Of a stretch of 16,037 bases of DNA, positions 15,346-16,037 are shown piece by piece. The stretch spans positions 1-16,037 of the forward strand of contig CAYRFV010000116.1 of the NCBI GenBank assembly GCA_964423545.1. Direction: 5' to 3'. Both the position numbers and the translations under genes were made by a program. The notes beneath the pieces are model-generated. The model did not search any database, was not told where the DNA came from, and saw only the letters and a program-made list of their open reading frames with translations. The stretch's first letter is position 1. Each line of letters begins with the position of its first letter. The stretch comes from JALOOE01 sp964423545 (lineage in GTDB: Bacteria; Chloroflexota; Anaerolineae; CG2-30-64-16).

Positions 15346-15576
15346 TTCGATCCCTCCTTTGTTGGAACAGCAGTTCAGCGCCAATCGCACTTCGCAGAAG
15401 ACCACATGCTTCCCATGAACGACTCGGATGGGACGAGAAGACCGCGCCATGCCCGGCGAGGCTCCTGGCAGCCTGCCCAGACCGGGATACCTGAGGATAC
15501 TGACAATCTGTTTGGATCGTGTCAGGGAGAACCTCCTCGACCGGGGACGGTCCGATGGTGAGGCGTCCAATAGATG
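15346..15576 (-). promoter_or_regulatory. Long 5' leader of the ABC importer operon
   Basis: From the expected transcription start near 15576 to the ATG at 15345 is about 230 nt. I see no convincing gene or known riboswitch in it. Visible structure: a 5-bp GACCG/CGGTC stem with a 4-nt loop at 15539-15552, and a CTGACA/TGTCAG inverted repeat (15500-15505 with 15520-15525). AGGAGG at 15532-15537 has no ATG, GTG or TTG at a usable distance. Confidence 0.4.
15352..15360 (-). promoter_or_regulatory. Strong Shine-Dalgarno of the substrate-binding protein
   Basis: AAAGGAGGG lies 6 nt before the ATG at 15345. It is the strongest ribosome binding site in the window and decides the start of a gene whose open frame continues far upstream. 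Confidence 0.85.
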
Positions 15577-15582
15577 ATTTCC

Positions 15583-15611
15583 AGTGTAGCACATCTGCCC
15601 TGCTGTGTCAA
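15583..15611 (-). promoter_or_regulatory. Sigma-70 type promoter of the ABC importer operon
   Basis: On the minus strand a perfect -35 TTGACA (15611-15606) is followed by a 17-bp spacer and -10 TACACT (15588-15583, four of six matches) with a TGC extension just before it. The expected start of transcription is about 15576. It points at the binding-protein gene and is the best promoter-like sequence I found. Confidence 0.75.
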
Positions 15612-15674
15612 CAGGACGCGAACGCCTCGGTGCAAGCATGACACAGGTTCTTTACGGAGGGGTCATTCCAACAC

Positions 15675-15715
15675 GCAGGCGAGGCCGGATGACCAACGCA
15701 TCCGGCCTCGCCTGC
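15675..15715 (-). terminator. Perfect 17-bp-stem hairpin downstream of the ribonucleotide reductase-like gene
   Basis: GCAGGCGAGGCCGGATG (15675-15691) is exactly complementary to 15699-15715 around a 7-nt loop. It stands about 110 bp after the stop at 15824 and upstream of the importer promoter, as a transcription terminator would. There is no T-run on either side, so if it terminates it does so as a GC-only stem. Its core GGCGAG..CCGG resembles the hairpin at 13402-13436. Confidence 0.6.
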
Positions 15716-15737
15716 TCATGGGGCGTTCTTCGATGCC

Positions 15738-15833
15738 GTGCCCGCAGCACGCTGTGCCCGCAGCACGCTGTGCCCGCAGCACGCCGTGCCCGCTGCACGC
15801 CGTGCCCGCAGCACGCCGTGCGCTCAGCACTCG
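15738..15833. repeat. 16-bp tandem repeat array touching the end of the ribonucleotide reductase-like gene
   Basis: Five near-identical units of GTGCCCGCAGCACGC plus T or C start at 15738, 15754, 15770, 15786 and 15802; the fourth has one internal change. A degenerate sixth unit (15818-15833) contains the TGA stop of the neighbouring gene. Each unit holds the inverted repeat GTGC/GCAC around a 5-nt loop. The 16-bp period is not a multiple of three, so the array is not expected to be coding. Confidence 0.9.
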
Positions 15834-16037
15834 CTATGCCCGCATGCGTAACACTTCCGACATCCTTCCGTCGGTATGAAGGTCGCTTGGCCGCAGTCGG
15901 GGCACAAGTCGCCGATCGGGCGGTCGATGATCGGGAGCGCCAACTGCTCGACGTGCGGCGCCTGCGCAGCAGGCTCTCCCGCCACTGCGGTGTTGTCGTA
16001 ATGCCCGTTCAGATGTTCGCGCATCACCTGCGCGATC
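15824..16037 (-). CDS. nrdJ: C-terminal end of a probable class II (B12-dependent) ribonucleotide reductase
   Basis: Only the last 70 codons or so are in the window; the frame is open to the right edge, so a GTG at 16027 is internal and not a start. The visible end contains a zinc-ribbon-like pattern CPDC, then CRKCYAC, and finishes Cys-Gly-His-Ser-Glu-Cys. This matches the tail of adenosylcobalamin-dependent ribonucleotide reductases, which turn ribonucleotides into deoxyribonucleotides in the cytoplasm. There, a C-x4-C pair at the extreme end re-reduces the active site. The catalytic barrel lies outside the window, so the call rests on the tail alone. Another zinc-ribbon-ended protein is possible but less likely. 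The stop lies inside the last, degenerate unit of a 16-bp repeat array. Confidence 0.75.
   Translation of the reverse strand, partial: IAQVMREHLNGHYDNTAVAGEPAAQAPHVEQLALPIIDRPIGDLCPDCGQATFIPTEGCRKCYACGHSEC

Noticed and set aside
15346..15639. N-terminal extension of the binding protein to 15639
   Set aside because: It runs over the promoter and leader, and the strong Shine-Dalgarno and signal peptide place the start at 15345.
15738..15833. CRISPR array
   Set aside because: The 16-bp units are directly adjacent with no spacers and no cas genes are present.
15574..15879. Plus-strand peptide gene across the 16-bp repeats
   Set aside because: The period breaks the reading frame from unit to unit, and the frame runs antisense into the reductase-like gene.

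Overview
The window is GC-rich bacterial DNA with twelve protein genes. All read on the minus strand, so transcription runs from high to low coordinates. The best guess for the source is a Chloroflexota bacterium of the Anaerolineae/Caldilineae type. The signs are Pro/Thr/Ala-rich spacers behind lipoprotein cysteines, a giant secreted subtilase ending in a Tyr-Leu-Pro-Leu-Val tail, the end of a B12-dependent-type ribonucleotide reductase, and the pgeF-yggS-proC-yggT gene order. This assignment is inference; no rRNA or other marker is present.

Layout, read in the direction of transcription. (1) 16037-15824: the last part of a gene that looks like class II ribonucleotide reductase. It is followed by a 16-bp tandem-repeat array and a perfect 17-bp-stem hairpin. 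(2) 15611-15583: a near-consensus sigma-70 promoter, then a leader of about 230 nt. (3) 15345-11483: an oligopeptide-type ABC importer, made of a lipoprotein substrate-binding protein and one polypeptide that joins the two permease subunits usually encoded separately (DppB/OppB-like and DppC/OppC-like). A 13-bp-stem hairpin lies between them. No ATPase gene follows in the window. (4) 11460-10490: a lipid-anchored c-type cytochrome whose stop overlaps the start of a lipoprotein of unknown function. (5) 10360-10355: an extended -10 promoter so close to the next ATG that the mRNA should be leaderless, driving a DUF218/YdcF-like membrane protein and a TIGR03960-like radical SAM protein. The radical SAM gene carries an in-frame 18-bp repeat array near its 3' end. 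(6) 7843-5046: pgeF, yggS, proC, yggT, a conserved housekeeping cluster linking cell-wall quality control, PLP homeostasis, proline synthesis and an envelope protein. (7) 4953-59: a small lipoprotein with a Cys-containing domain, joined by an ATGA overlap to a 1458-residue secreted multidomain subtilisin-like protease.

Most gene junctions are tight: stop/start overlaps at yggT/proC, lipoprotein/protease and cytochrome/lipoprotein, and gaps of 1-22 bp elsewhere. Two or three long operons are therefore likely, with internal hairpins tuning expression. The secreted protease and the peptide-type importer could together form a protein-scavenging route, but they sit 7 kb apart and the link is only suggestive.

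The points most worth a second look are the fused permease, the two unrelated short tandem-repeat arrays that touch the 3' ends of genes, the probable leaderless promoter, and the protease with its duplicated Rossmann-like domain and lipoprotein partner. No CRISPR array, transposon, tRNA, rRNA or phage gene was seen.
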